A stretch of 64,000 bases of DNA from Candidatus Peribacteria bacterium. Its GTDB lineage: Bacteria; Patescibacteria; JAEDAM01; Absconditabacterales; Absconditicoccaceae. The stretch lies in NCBI GenBank assembly GCA_031280545.1, contig JAITGP010000001.1:1-64000 (forward strand). The letters run 5' to 3'. Positions 30,201-38,841 of the stretch are shown one piece after another (position 1 is the first letter of the stretch; each line of letters begins with the position of its first letter). The notes below the pieces were generated by a model, which had not been told where the DNA came from, did not search any database, and worked only from the letters and a program-made list of their open reading frames with translations. Made by a program: the position numbers and the translations under genes.

Positions 30201-31115
30201 AACGGGAAATTTAGACATATAACAGAGCATTTGGATGCGATAGAGGAGCGTTCTTCTATAAAAGATATTGTAGAAATCAATAATAAAACTCTGAAACAAC
30301 CAAAACTTGAAGGGAAGACACAAAAAGAACAAATAAAAAATTTGGTTGAGAAGGCAACCGTATATGAAGATAGGTTTATTAATGCAGTGGATGAGATAGG
30401 ATCACTTACAAAATGAAAAAGGGCTGGATTAGAAAAAAATATCATTAAAAAAGAAGAGAGAATTGGTTCGAAAATAGAGAAAGATTATAAAGGTGATGTA
30501 GAAAACTGTTTAGATGTACTTCGTTCTACACTTACTTTTGAGACCCTTCCAGATCTGATTATGGCTTATGATCAGTTGCCATTTTTCTTGCAACAACATG
30601 GTATGTCTATTGTAAAACTAAAAAATCGTTTAGCTGATCCGAAGACCTGAGAGATCTTGATGAATATTAAAATGTCGGATGGGACGATTGCAGAGTTGAA
30701 GCTATCTACAGAACATATGTACCATGCTCAAGATGGACTAACAAAGTTACCAGATGATGTTGAGATTTCTTTTGAAAATGTTGCTTCTCATACTATTAAA
30801 CAACGTAATCTTTCAAATCTCTTCACAGAAGCTGAGGTAAAATTAGTATTTTTACTTCAAGCTAATGGTTTAGCTGATAAATCTTTATCGTTAGAAATTG
30901 GTTATTTTAATAAAGATATCAGTAATCATATGTTTTATGAGATAGCTCGTTGTTTTGATGCGGAAACAATGGCGAGCATTAATAACAATGAAAATTTAAG
31001 CGAATTAAATGTTGATTTGCAAACATTAATAAATAAGCTTGAGGCAATTCAGGTAGTGAATGGTGAATATCATATGAAACAATATGAAATAAAAACTCAT
31101 TTGATATATAATTAA
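24285..31115 (+). CDS. Giant 2276-aa putative effector with PPP-type phosphatase and possible RelA/SpoT-like domain
   Basis: One frame of 2276 aa with more than 30 TGA codons read as Gly; tables 11 or 4 would shatter it or place Trp at catalytic glycines. Residues ~1-750 are charged and helical without a recognised domain. Near 760-785 is a hydrophobic stretch (IIITVVVTVVLSLCTFGAGGAAFLA) followed by a Lys/Gln/Gly repeat tract (AAKQLLKQGAKQMAKQG). Residues ~1610-1930 are a PPP-family phosphatase: IGDLHGE (~1613), GDIIADRG, VGNHDD (~1684) and NYITHGHDGG. The last ~200 residues (DVLRSTLTF, IVKLKNRL, AELKLSTEHMYHAQDG) resemble a RelA/SpoT-type nucleotidyltransferase, tentatively. No signal peptide. 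The layout recalls polymorphic toxins or host-directed effectors. Confidence 0.7.
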
Positions 31116-31139
31116 TTTTATCTTCTATCCCCTTTAACA

Positions 31140-31457
31140 ATGACTTTGAATATGCACGAAATCTCAACAATCTCTCTTCATTACTATGTTTGGTGAAATG
31201 ATCCTGTTATTTATGACGATCAACTCAAAACAGCAGTATATTATAATGCAAAAGATGCTGAACGAAAGTCCGTTAATTATTATGTTGTAGTAGAACAGGC
31301 TGAGGAAATTACCGATGAGGCTGAAATTAAGGAAATTTTTTCGTATACTCTTATGCAACAGTATAATGAGAGTCATTTATTGAATGATTGTCATGATTAC
31401 TTTGATAAAATTAAAAAAAAAGGAAGTAGTGATCTTACAGAAACATTAAATGTTTAG
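31140..31457 (+). CDS. Small protein downstream of the giant gene, candidate immunity protein
   Basis: A 105-aa acidic protein (MTLNMHEISTISLHYYVW[G]NDPVIYDD...) with one TGA. No known domain recognised. It starts 24 bp after the giant gene, in the same direction, with the usual pyrimidine-rich tract before ATG. Its place immediately after the C-terminal catalytic domain of a large multidomain protein is where polymorphic-toxin immunity genes sit; that is the only support for the role. Confidence 0.6.
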
Positions 31458-31477
31458 GATTGTTTTCTATTTTCCCA

Positions 31478-31640
31478 ACTACCTCTACACTTAAAATCTT
31501 CTTCACGCTAAACACTCTCATCTCTTGCATAGAGTGGCGGAACGCTTCAAGTCCCTCAAATTCTTTCCCTTGATATTCTCCATTATTGCTCTCTTCACGG
31601 CGACTCTTGTGCTTTTATACTATTTTATTTCTTATAATTA
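31478..31640 (-). pseudogene. Remnant of a PIF1-WYL helicase C-terminus; duplicate of 33152-33252
   Basis: On the minus strand this reads EYQGKEFEGLEAFRHSMQEM and RVFSVKKILSVEVV, the end of the WYL domain of the helicase gene at 33145-34770. About 101 bp (31478-31578) match 33152-33252 with roughly five mismatches; beyond that the similarity stops. The stop codon is lost (VEVVG... continues) and nothing upstream encodes the rest. The two copies flank the AbiE pair as direct repeats. Confidence 0.8.
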
Positions 31641-31744
31641 TACTATTCTATGACTTGAAGAAATAAAACACCTAATTTTCTTGCATTTCTAAAAAAAAAC
31701 CTTATTATATTTCTTGTAGTACTATTTATTTATTACTTTAAGAA

Positions 31745-32365
31745 ATGAATTTACGTGAATTGGAAATAATTTCACAAAATATAGGAGGAGTTTTTTCTCT
31801 TCCCCAACTACAACTCTATGAGCCAAAGTTTTTATGTTCTAATCTCGTCCGTCGACATAAGCAAGGTTTCATTAAGCGTATCACAAGAGGACGATACATT
31901 CTCGCTTCCCAGCCAACAGATGAAATTGAGCTTTATCGTTGTTCCAATCAGATCTTTCAGCCCAGTTATATTAGTATGGAATCAGCTCTGAGGCACTATG
32001 ATCTTATCCCTGAAGGAGTCTATCTTACGACTGCTTGCACGACCAAGAAAACACAAACCTTATCCGGCGATGTAGGGACATTTTACTATTATCATCTCAA
32101 GCCTTCCCTCTTCCGAGGATATAGCCTTATTACCGATGAAAGAGCTAAAAGACAATATCTCTTAGCACAGGTAGAAAAAGCTGTCTGTGATTTCTTTTAT
32201 CTCAAGCCTCATCTCAAAGAGCAGGACTTCTCAGAACTCAGAATTGATACTGACCATCTACGAGAACTAACTACTCCAGAGAAACTGCAAACCTGTGCTG
32301 ATACCTTCAAGGTATCCAGGCTTTCAAACAGCATCAGGCTTTTTATTTCTTTTGCCACTTCCTAA
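31745..32365 (+). CDS. abiEi: AbiEi-type antitoxin / winged-helix regulator
   Basis: A 206-aa protein of the type IV toxin-antitoxin antitoxin family. It has an N-terminal winged-helix (LREL...GGVFSLPQLQLYEPKF...RRHKQGFIKRITRGRYIL) and the following domain with SYISMESALRHYDLIPEGVYLTTACTTKKT. No TGA. Its TAA overlaps the ATG of the toxin gene (TAATG), implying translational coupling. AbiEi proteins repress their own promoter and counter AbiEii. TTGCAT and TTATAT boxes lie ~40-60 bp upstream. Confidence 0.85.
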   Translation: MNLRELEIISQNIGGVFSLPQLQLYEPKFLCSNLVRRHKQGFIKRITRGRYILASQPTDEIELYRCSNQIFQPSYISMESALRHYDLIPEGVYLTTACTTKKTQTLSGDVGTFYYYHLKPSLFRGYSLITDERAKRQYLLAQVEKAVCDFFYLKPHLKEQDFSELRIDTDHLRELTTPEKLQTCADTFKVSRLSNSIRLFISFATS

Positions 32366-33138
32366 TGCTTCGTTTATCCGATATTATGTCCCAGTTTCCA
32401 CCGAAATTACACACTTTTCCTAAAGCTATTTTAAGAGAATATTTGCAATATAAAATGCTAGCAAGTATCTTTTCTCATTCCACTTCCGCGAAACTCTGCT
32501 TTATCTGAGGGACTTCCTTGAGAATTGGGTATGGTTCCCAGAGATTTTCCGAAGATTTAGATTTTGATAATTGGGGACTGACTCCAGAAGAATTTGAAGT
32601 GATCACTGAGAAAGTGAAACAAGACCTTCTAGGAGAAGGCTATGAAGTGGAAATTCGTCATATCTATAAGGGAGCCTTTCATTGTATTATTAAAATTCCC
32701 CAGCTCTTGTTTGATAATGAGTTGGCGAGTATGGCTACAGAGAAACTGACGATAAAAATTGATACCGTAGCACAAGGAATAGAGTATCAACCGGAAGTAA
32801 AAGTTTTACAACAATTTGGAATTATCTCTCCTTACAAAATTGCTGCCCAAAACGTCCTCCTAAGTATGAAACTTTCTGCCTTCTTTGAGAGAGTGAAGGG
32901 AAGGGATCTTTTTGATATTGTGTACTTACTGAGTTTGTGAGCTCAACCAGATTGGAACGTGTGTGATCAGCTTTTTCACCTTACCAATGCAATGGAATTA
33001 AAGGAGAAAATAAAAATCAGACTAACCGAGATCGATTTTTCTGCTCTTCAACGTGACGTTCAGCCTTTTCTCTTCAATTCCAATGATCAATCTGTCGCCC
33101 TCTTTCCACAGGTTATTGAGCAAACTATCTTTCTATAA
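32365..33138 (+). CDS. abiEii: AbiEii-type nucleotidyltransferase toxin
   Basis: A 257-aa protein. REYLQYKMLASIF leads to CFI[G]GTSLRIGYGSQRFSEDLDFDN, the G-G-T-x-L-R ... S-E-D-L-D-F nucleotidyltransferase motif with its two metal-binding Asp; the first Gly is a TGA. RDLFDIVYLLSL near residue 185 is the second conserved block of the family. AbiEii toxins transfer nucleotides to tRNA or other targets and give abortive infection against phage. The pair with AbiEi is bracketed by direct repeats, so it is probably a recent insert. Confidence 0.88.
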
Positions 33139-33144
33139 TTCTCT

Positions 33145-34770
33145 CTATTCCACTACCTCTACACTTAAAATCTTCCTCACGCTAAACACTCTTATCTCTT
33201 GCATAGAGTGGCAGAATGCTTCAAGTCCCTCAAATTCTTTCCCTTGATATTCCATGGTTCCAACTTTCTTTGGGGTGATGATTCTTTTACTTTTTTGATC
33301 TTCAGATCTGAGATAGACTATTTCCAGGTTTTGTTTCTGCTTTATAGCTCTTTTTAAAAGGGTGGTAATATCCATAGTCTCTATTTCTTCTTTGTTTTGT
33401 TGATTTTGATATTGCGTGAAAAATTCTACAATCTGCCAATCCAATAAAATATGATGCTTCTCCAAGGGAGCGATCAGCTTTAATCCTTTTAGACTTTTAC
33501 ATCTACTCAGGGCAACATAGGTCTGTCCATGGGCGAAGCTCCCTCACTTCAGATCGATGACTACTTTCTCAAACGTCTTCCCTTGCGATTTGTGGATGGT
33601 GCATGCTCGTGCAAGTTTGAGTGGCATTTGTGTGAAAGAGCCAATGGTTTCTGCGTCCAATTTTCTTTTTTCAGGATTATAGGTATATTGGCTGACTCTT
33701 CGGGTGTAGGGAGAGACTTCTACTTCTTCTCCGCCGAAGATTTGCACAATGATTTGTCGTTTATTAGCTTTTTCTTTCTTCTTTTTTGGCTTTATTTGCA
33801 CTTTATCAGTCTCCTTTCAATCAGAAAAAAGACCTTCTTCGGTTTTCTCAAATCTCACTACGGTCCCTAATGTCCCATTGACTCGTCTGCCAGTACTTTC
33901 ATTTACGACAAACATTACTTGTGCTCAGATTTTTAGACGTAAATTCTCATCTGTAGGATAGGCACTTTCTTTCATAGCTCCACGAGCTTTTGCTTTAAAG
34001 TTCATGATTTTCCCTGTCAGTTTCCCTAGCATGATTTCGTTGATTTCGTTGACCTTATCATTTCTGCCTGCTAGATACATTTCTCCAGGTGCGATTTCTC
34101 GGTCTCCTTCGTCCACTACCTGCTCATTGAGGAGGTTCAACATGGGGTCGGTCAGATTTTTTGTTCTAATCCCATTCAACAGCTTCAAAAAATTCTGATC
34201 CTTTTGGCGGTAGACCGTGTCCAATTCGTGGAAGGTGAATGAGAATTTTTCTTTTGTCACTACTTTACTCGAAAAAAAATAAGGACTGGCATATTGGTCT
34301 TCGAAAAATCTCTTTTCCGTGCTTGTTACTACTGGTGGAAGCTGATATAAATCCCCGATCATAATCATTTGTTTTCCACCAAAGGGTTTCTTATTTTGGC
34401 AAACGGTTTGCATATAGAGATTCACACAGTCAAATAAGTCTGCTCTCACCATAGAAATTTCATCAATTACGATTGCATCGAGCTCGGTGAATTTTGGGTC
34501 ATCAATCATTCAGGTTGCAGCTTTTTTTACATTTTTTTCGGTGATGGTTGGCGGAATTTTGAAAAAAGAATGGATGGTACTTCCTTCAATATTCAAGGCA
34601 GCGACGCCTGTGGGAGCGAGGACTGCGATATTTTTGGTGGTATTGGCGATAAAGGAGCGTAGGAGAGTGGATTTTCCCGTTCAAGCTTTCCCAGTGAGGA
34701 AGAGATTATCGTTGGTTTTCTCCATGATATAGAGGGCTTGGAGAGCTTTTTCATCGAACGTAAGGGACAT
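33145..34770 (-). CDS. PIF1/RecD-like helicase with C-terminal WYL domain
   Basis: A 541-aa SF1 helicase. N-terminal FLTGKA[G]TGKSTLLR is the Walker A, with TGA at the conserved Gly. APTGVAALNIEGSTIHSFF, DEISMVRADLFD and MIGDLYQLPPV follow, typical of PIF1. The C-terminal helicase block is RACTIHKSQGKTFEKV...AHGQTYVALSRCKSLKGL. The last ~70 residues (LLKRAIKQKQNLEIVYL...KRIITPKKV...FSVRKILSVEVV) fit a WYL ligand-sensing domain. Four or more TGA codons. PIF1 enzymes unwind DNA and resolve G-quadruplexes; the WYL part could sense a nucleic acid or nucleotide. Its 3' end is duplicated at 31478. Confidence 0.88.
33152..33252. repeat. Direct repeat, second copy (first at 31478-31578)
   Basis: About 101 bp, ~95% identical to 31478-31578 and in the same orientation. 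It encodes the C-terminal end of the helicase here and a remnant there. The AbiE module lies exactly between the copies. Confidence 0.85.
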
Positions 34771-34932
34771 AGCAAAAAGGGAGAGAAATAAAGTACCTTG
34801 TTTATATTCTTTTTCTTTGTTATTTCAATAGATTTTTGACACTTTGTGGAGATTCAGGATTTTGAGGCGGTGAAAGTTGCTTTTTTGTCGAGAAATAGCT
34901 AAAGAGAGTTTTATTTTTTGTCGTAAAAAATC

Positions 34933-35652
34933 ATGTGGCGTAGCATTTGTTTGGTGGGAGTCTGTTTTCTCTTGACTGGATGTGGGAATAGGGATGTTTC
35001 CTCTTCTGGTGATTCTTCTGTTTTGTCCGAAATGAACCTTGTTCCTATCTCTGAAGTTGTGAATCTAGAGAAAAATGTGGAAGAAAAAATAGATTATGCT
35101 GATCTTTCAGATGATGATTTGCAGAAATTTGTTTCGGTGGGTCAGCCTTTTAAAAATCTTTCTTATGAGCCCCCTGATTTAGTTCCTTTGGTTTCGACTA
35201 AGTCTCTAACTATTCAAGGAACTCGCAGTTTGAGGCAGGAGGCGAGTGAACAATTGAGTCAGCTTTCTTTAGCTTTTTATGAAGTGTTTAAAAAACCTCT
35301 GGTGGTAATGAGTGCCTATAGGAGTTATATGTATCAGAAAAATCAGATTGCAGAAAACTGTAAGCAGAGTGGGTACTGTGCGAGAGAAGGAGAGTCAGAA
35401 CATCAATTGGGATTAGTGGTGGATTTGTGGGAGGCGAGTAATGAGGAAAAATTTTTAGCGAAGTATCAAGCTGAATATGATTGGTTAGTGGAGAATGCAT
35501 GGAACTGGGGATTCCATCAAAGTTATCAAAAAGGGAAATTGGTGGATGGGTACGCGGTAGAGCCTCGACATTGGAGGTATTTGGGTAGTAAGTTAGCCAA
35601 GGAATTATGGGAAAAGGGGATGACGTTTTCTGAATTTATTAGTGCTTCATAA
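34933..35652 (+). CDS. VanY-type D-alanyl-D-alanine carboxypeptidase lipoprotein
   Basis: A 239-aa protein with a lipoprotein signal (MWRSICLVGVCFLLTGC). Peptidase M15B/VanY motifs: SAYRSYMYQ (~residue 124), SEHQLGLVVDLW (~156, zinc His and Asp) and EPRHWRYLG (~211, catalytic Glu and zinc His). It trims the terminal D-Ala of peptidoglycan stems outside the membrane. No TGA. Its last 14 bases overlap the end of the convergent malic enzyme gene. Confidence 0.92.
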   Translation: MWRSICLVGVCFLLTGCGNRDVSSSGDSSVLSEMNLVPISEVVNLEKNVEEKIDYADLSDDDLQKFVSVGQPFKNLSYEPPDLVPLVSTKSLTIQGTRSLRQEASEQLSQLSLAFYEVFKKPLVVMSAYRSYMYQKNQIAENCKQSGYCAREGESEHQLGLVVDLWEASNEEKFLAKYQAEYDWLVENAWNWGFHQSYQKGKLVDGYAVEPRHWRYLGSKLAKELWEKGMTFSEFISAS

Positions 35653-36841
35653 CTGCCTCGGCGATAACTTTTGCTACACCTTTATCTAACGCAGACGGCA
35701 AAATATGGTCCACATTAGGGCTCTGAATGTAGCTCGCCAATGCTTCAGCTGCGGCGACTTTATGGGCATCAGTAATTTGTGGCAATCTTGCATCTAATGC
35801 ACCTCTGAAGATTCCTGGGAAAGCCAAGACATTATTCACCTGATTAGGGAAATCTGAACGTCCCGTAGCGATGATAAATGCCCCCGCGGATTTCGCTTCG
35901 TCAGGCATAATTTCGGGAGTAGGATTGGCAAGAGCAAAGATAATAGGATCGGTAGCCATGCTATGAATATCCTCAGCTTTCAAAAGGTTTCCCTTGCTGA
36001 CACCGATAAAAATATCTGCTCCTTGAAGAGCGTCTTGCAAAGTTCCCGCGACATCGTGAAGATTGAACGGTAAGACCTCTTTTTTGAAAGGATTTAAGTC
36101 TGACCTTTGAGACGAGATTACACCTTTGGAGTCGGTAAAAATGATATTCGTCGCTCCTGCTTGATGAAGGAGTTTTCCGATGGCGATCGCTGCTGCTCCC
36201 GCACCGGAAATCACGATTTTCTGTTTTGATCGGATAGGGGTATTTTTTGATCGGATAGGGGCAAGCCCTATCCCTACGGTATTTTGTGATGTTTGTTTTT
36301 CTTGTCTTAATTTTAGTGCATTAATCAATCCTGCGAGGACGACAATCGCTGTCCCGTGTTGGTCGTCGTGAAATACGGGGATATTCAGCCTTTTTTTGAG
36401 TTCGGTTTCGATGTAAAAACAGTTAGGAGCAGAAATATCTTCCAAATTAATTCCTCCAAAAGTTGGAGCAATGGCTTCCACGGCTTTGATGACTTCGTCG
36501 GGGTCTTGGGTGGAAAGTACGATCGGTATCGCGTCCACATCGCCGAATTCTTTGAAGAGGATTGCTTTTCCTTCCATTACGGGAAGTCCGGCGAGCCCTC
36601 CGATATTTCCCAGTCCGAGCACGGCACTTCCGTCGCTGACGATGGCGATGGTATTGGATTTTCGGGTGAGGTCATAGACGGAAGCTGGGTTTTTCTCTAT
36701 TTCCAAGCAGGGTGCAGCTACGCCAGGTGAGTAAAAGGTGGATAAGTCCTCCGCGGTTGTGAGAGGGACTTTTGAGTGAGTTTCGAGTTTCCCTTTGTAT
36801 TGAAGGTGTGCTTGTAAAGCGAGTTGTCCGTAGTCAGTCAT
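35639..36841 (-). CDS. Malate dehydrogenase (decarboxylating), malic enzyme
   Basis: A 400-aa malic enzyme of the short bacterial type: TFYSPGVAAPCLEI, SDGSAVLGLGNIGGLAGLPVMEGKA (binding of malate and metal), FHDDQHGTAIVVLAG, VISGAGAAAIAIGKLL (NAD(P) Rossmann), FALANPTPEI and RSDFPNQVNNVLAFPGIFRGALD. It yields pyruvate, CO2 and NAD(P)H. Between the two domains it has an extra segment, NTVGIGLAPIRSKNTPIRSK, encoded by a palindromic repeat with a tandem TTTTGATCGGATAGGGG duplication. Whether NAD or NADP is used is not decided. Confidence 0.93.
   Translation of the reverse strand: MTDYGQLALQAHLQYKGKLETHSKVPLTTAEDLSTFYSPGVAAPCLEIEKNPASVYDLTRKSNTIAIVSDGSAVLGLGNIGGLAGLPVMEGKAILFKEFGDVDAIPIVLSTQDPDEVIKAVEAIAPTFGGINLEDISAPNCFYIETELKKRLNIPVFHDDQHGTAIVVLAGLINALKLRQEKQTSQNTVGIGLAPIRSKNTPIRSKQKIVISGAGAAAIAIGKLLHQAGATNIIFTDSKGVISSQRSDLNPFKKEVLPFNLHDVAGTLQDALQGADIFIGVSKGNLLKAEDIHSMATDPIIFALANPTPEIMPDEAKSAGAFIIATGRSDFPNQVNNVLAFPGIFRGALDARLPQITDAHKVAAAEALASYIQSPNVDHILPSALDKGVAKVIAEAVMKH
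36224..36277. repeat. Palindromic repeat in frame inside the malic enzyme gene
   Basis: GGATAGGGG-caag-CCCTATCCCTAC on the plus strand; on the coding strand it opens with GTAGGG like the REP-like elements elsewhere. Two copies of TTTTGATCGGATAGGGG sit beside it, giving the tandem I-R-S-K in the protein. Confidence 0.75.
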
Positions 36842-37190
36842 TCAGATTTTTATAGGATAAATTTTTGGTACTAAGCTAATATATTAGTGTGTTGGTTTTT
36901 TGGGATTTTTCAAGAGGAATTAGAAAAAGAAAATCTGCAGCATTGGAGATTACCATGACTTTAAAGTTTCAAGGAGTGATGATAGTCTGTTTCACAAGTT
37001 TTTCTTTTACTCTGGCAAATGCAGAACAGAGGATAAATTGATAAGGAGAAAGCATAGCTAAAGAAGATAAAAATAAAGCTGATTTTTCTTTTTGGAGTAT
37101 AAATAATGTTACCTTAATATCAATCTTTAATCGTTGTGTGAAAATGCAGGATATGCAAAAAGGTGAGAATCCCCACCTTTTAGAAAAGTT
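36842..37190. other. 349-bp gap; only a possible short secreted peptide frame
   Basis: An ATG at 36957 opens MTLKFQGVMIVCFTSFSF and a further LANAEQ, which looks like a signal peptide, but the frame stops at TAA after 27 residues. It could be the stub of a decayed gene; downstream codons in the same frame show no family. A terminator for the CDF gene occupies the last 35 bp. Confidence 0.3.
37157..37182 (-). terminator. Terminator of the CDF transporter gene
   Basis: AAAAGGTG / CACCTTTT stem with an ~8-nt loop; the minus strand continues TTTTTG. It lies 9-34 bp past the stop. Confidence 0.75.
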
Positions 37191-38135
37191 TTAGCTGATT
37201 TCTCCTACTGGCTCTATACACGTACTTACGTGTATGGTGTCGTCTTTCCAGAGGCTTTTAATCTCTTGTTTCATCTCATAGATGATATTGGTGATATCTT
37301 CTGTATAGAGGCCTCTTTGAATTACTACGTCTACTTCAATCAAAACACATTCTTCCCCGAGAGCTACAGTTTTAATTCTGTATTGATTTACAGAAGGCCT
37401 TAATTCAAGAATGTTTCTAATTCCTTGAACTTTCTTTTCTGGTAGAGCTTCTCCGATAATTAGTGAAGCAATTTCTTTTCCCAAGATAAAGGCAGCTACA
37501 ATCAAGAGCACTCCAATAGCGGCACCACTGATCGCATCCCATAGGGGGTTGTCTGTGATCAGGGTAAGTACTACACCGATTAATGCCAATCCAAGTCCCA
37601 AGAGTGCCGTTAAGTCTTCTGTGATAATTACGATCAGAGAAGAGTTTCTCGTTTCTTTGTAGAACTTGATCAAGCTTTGAGATACTCCGTTTTTTTCTTG
37701 CTCTTCTTTTACTTCTTTAAAGGCTGTCCATAGTGAGAATGATTCAATGATAATTGATATCACTAGTATGCCCGCTGCCCACAAAAGTACGTTCATGTTG
37801 AGGAGATGTTCTCCTGTGTTATTCAGAATATGGAAGATTTTTTCAATCGCTTCCATGAGTGAATAAGCACCTCCGACAAAGAACAATAATGCTGCCACAC
37901 AGAATGAGGCAAAGAACGTCGCTCTTGCATATCCGAATTGGTGTTTGGCATCAGGTTTCTTTCTCCCTTGTTTTTTTCCCCACAGTAGGACAATCTGATT
38001 TCCACTGTCAGCTCCTGAATGAATCGCCTCAGAAACTAATGAAGCAGATCCAGAAAAGGCTGCTGCAAAAGCTTTTATTACAGTGATTGCGATGTTGCCT
38101 GCTAAGGCAACAATAATTGATTTGTTTTTTTTCAT
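37191..38135 (-). CDS. Cation diffusion facilitator transporter
   Basis: A 314-aa inner-membrane metal/proton antiporter with about six transmembrane segments. SEAIHSGADSGNQ carries the first metal-site motif (H-x-x-x-D). In TM5 the partner is EDLTALLGLG, so the usual His is Glu, as in the ZnT9-like branch; metal choice may differ from zinc. A soluble C-terminal domain (VQGIRNILELRPSVNQ...) is present. No TGA. It has its own promoter, diverging from the 38278 gene, and an A-rich leader like the other acquired-looking genes. Confidence 0.9.
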   Translation of the reverse strand: MKKNKSIIVALAGNIAITVIKAFAAAFSGSASLVSEAIHSGADSGNQIVLLWGKKQGRKKPDAKHQFGYARATFFASFCVAALLFFVGGAYSLMEAIEKIFHILNNTGEHLLNMNVLLWAAGILVISIIIESFSLWTAFKEVKEEQEKNGVSQSLIKFYKETRNSSLIVIITEDLTALLGLGLALIGVVLTLITDNPLWDAISGAAIGVLLIVAAFILGKEIASLIIGEALPEKKVQGIRNILELRPSVNQYRIKTVALGEECVLIEVDVVIQRGLYTEDITNIIYEMKQEIKSLWKDDTIHVSTCIEPVGEIS

Positions 38136-38165
38136 TTCTTTAAAATTTTATTTATATTTTTAACT

Positions 38166-38233
38166 ATTGTAATTAATAACTAACTAAAGTCAAGTCTATT
38201 TATTCTTGACTTTTAATATCATATGTATAGTAT
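38166..38233. promoter_or_regulatory. Divergent promoter pair
   Basis: Minus strand: TTGACT (38194-38189), 17 bp, TACAAT (38171-38166) for the CDF gene. Plus strand: TTGACT (38206-38211), 16 bp, TAGTAT (38228-38233) for the 38278 gene. The two -35 boxes are 11 bp apart. Confidence 0.65.
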
Positions 38234-38277
38234 CTAGCTATAAAACAAATAGTAATAATCTTTAAAAAATAAAAGGT

Positions 38278-38760
38278 ATGGAAAAACAATTGGATGTAAA
38301 ATTAAATGAGAAATTTGATCGTAAAGAATTGTGGGAAGTGGTTAAAAAAGAATTCCCCGAATTCATAGTAACGGAGAACATAGAAAATGCTTTTGCTGGA
38401 TACCTCCCACGTAAATCATTGCCTACAATGCGATTGGAGATCCTATTCCAATATGAGGAAAAAGGGAATGCACCTACTTTTTATAAGCTCGGCTCTTGGG
38501 TAAAAGTAAAAATTGACGCTTCTCCTATTGGGAAGTACCAATCTATTTATTCTGTAATGGAGAAATTTATCTCCTATCTTCAATTAATGAATAATCTTGA
38601 AGTTATTTCTAACAAAGATGGACACGAAACTGGCGTTATTTATAGCAAATTACTATCAGAGAAAGATGTACTCCCATCTTTGAAAGGCTGCTTTCTTAAT
38701 GATTGGGATTCTGCTTTGAAAGTTATGCGATCTTGGAAAGACTCTGAAGATAGTATTTAA
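38278..38760 (+). CDS. Hypothetical protein, 160 aa
   Basis: I do not recognise this family. The protein is soluble, mixed alpha/beta by inspection (FQYEEKGNAPTFYKLGSWVK...YQSIYSVMEKFISYLQLM), with no signal peptide or membrane segment. No TGA. Its 5' region (TTGACT box, long A-rich leader) and strong terminator match the set of acquired-looking genes. It diverges from the CDF transporter; a functional link is possible but not shown. Confidence 0.65.
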   Translation: MEKQLDVKLNEKFDRKELWEVVKKEFPEFIVTENIENAFAGYLPRKSLPTMRLEILFQYEEKGNAPTFYKLGSWVKVKIDASPIGKYQSIYSVMEKFISYLQLMNNLEVISNKDGHETGVIYSKLLSEKDVLPSLKGCFLNDWDSALKVMRSWKDSEDSI

Positions 38761-38777
38761 ACTCCTTTCTTATTAAA

Positions 38778-38824
38778 AAAGTCTTACTTATCTTTCCGTC
38801 TTCGGATTAAGATGGTGAGGCTTT
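38778..38824 (+). terminator. Long-stem terminator
   Basis: AAAGTCTTACTTATCTT pairs with AAGATGGTGAGGCTTT (several G-U pairs) around a short CG-rich loop; CTTTTG follows. It lies just past the 38278 gene. Confidence 0.75.
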
Positions 38825-38841
38825 CTTTTGATTCAGATTTT

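Noticed and set aside
36957..37040. A 27-aa secreted peptide gene
   Set aside because: The signal-peptide look may be chance; TAA follows at once and there is no mature part or SD. Listed only as content of the gap.
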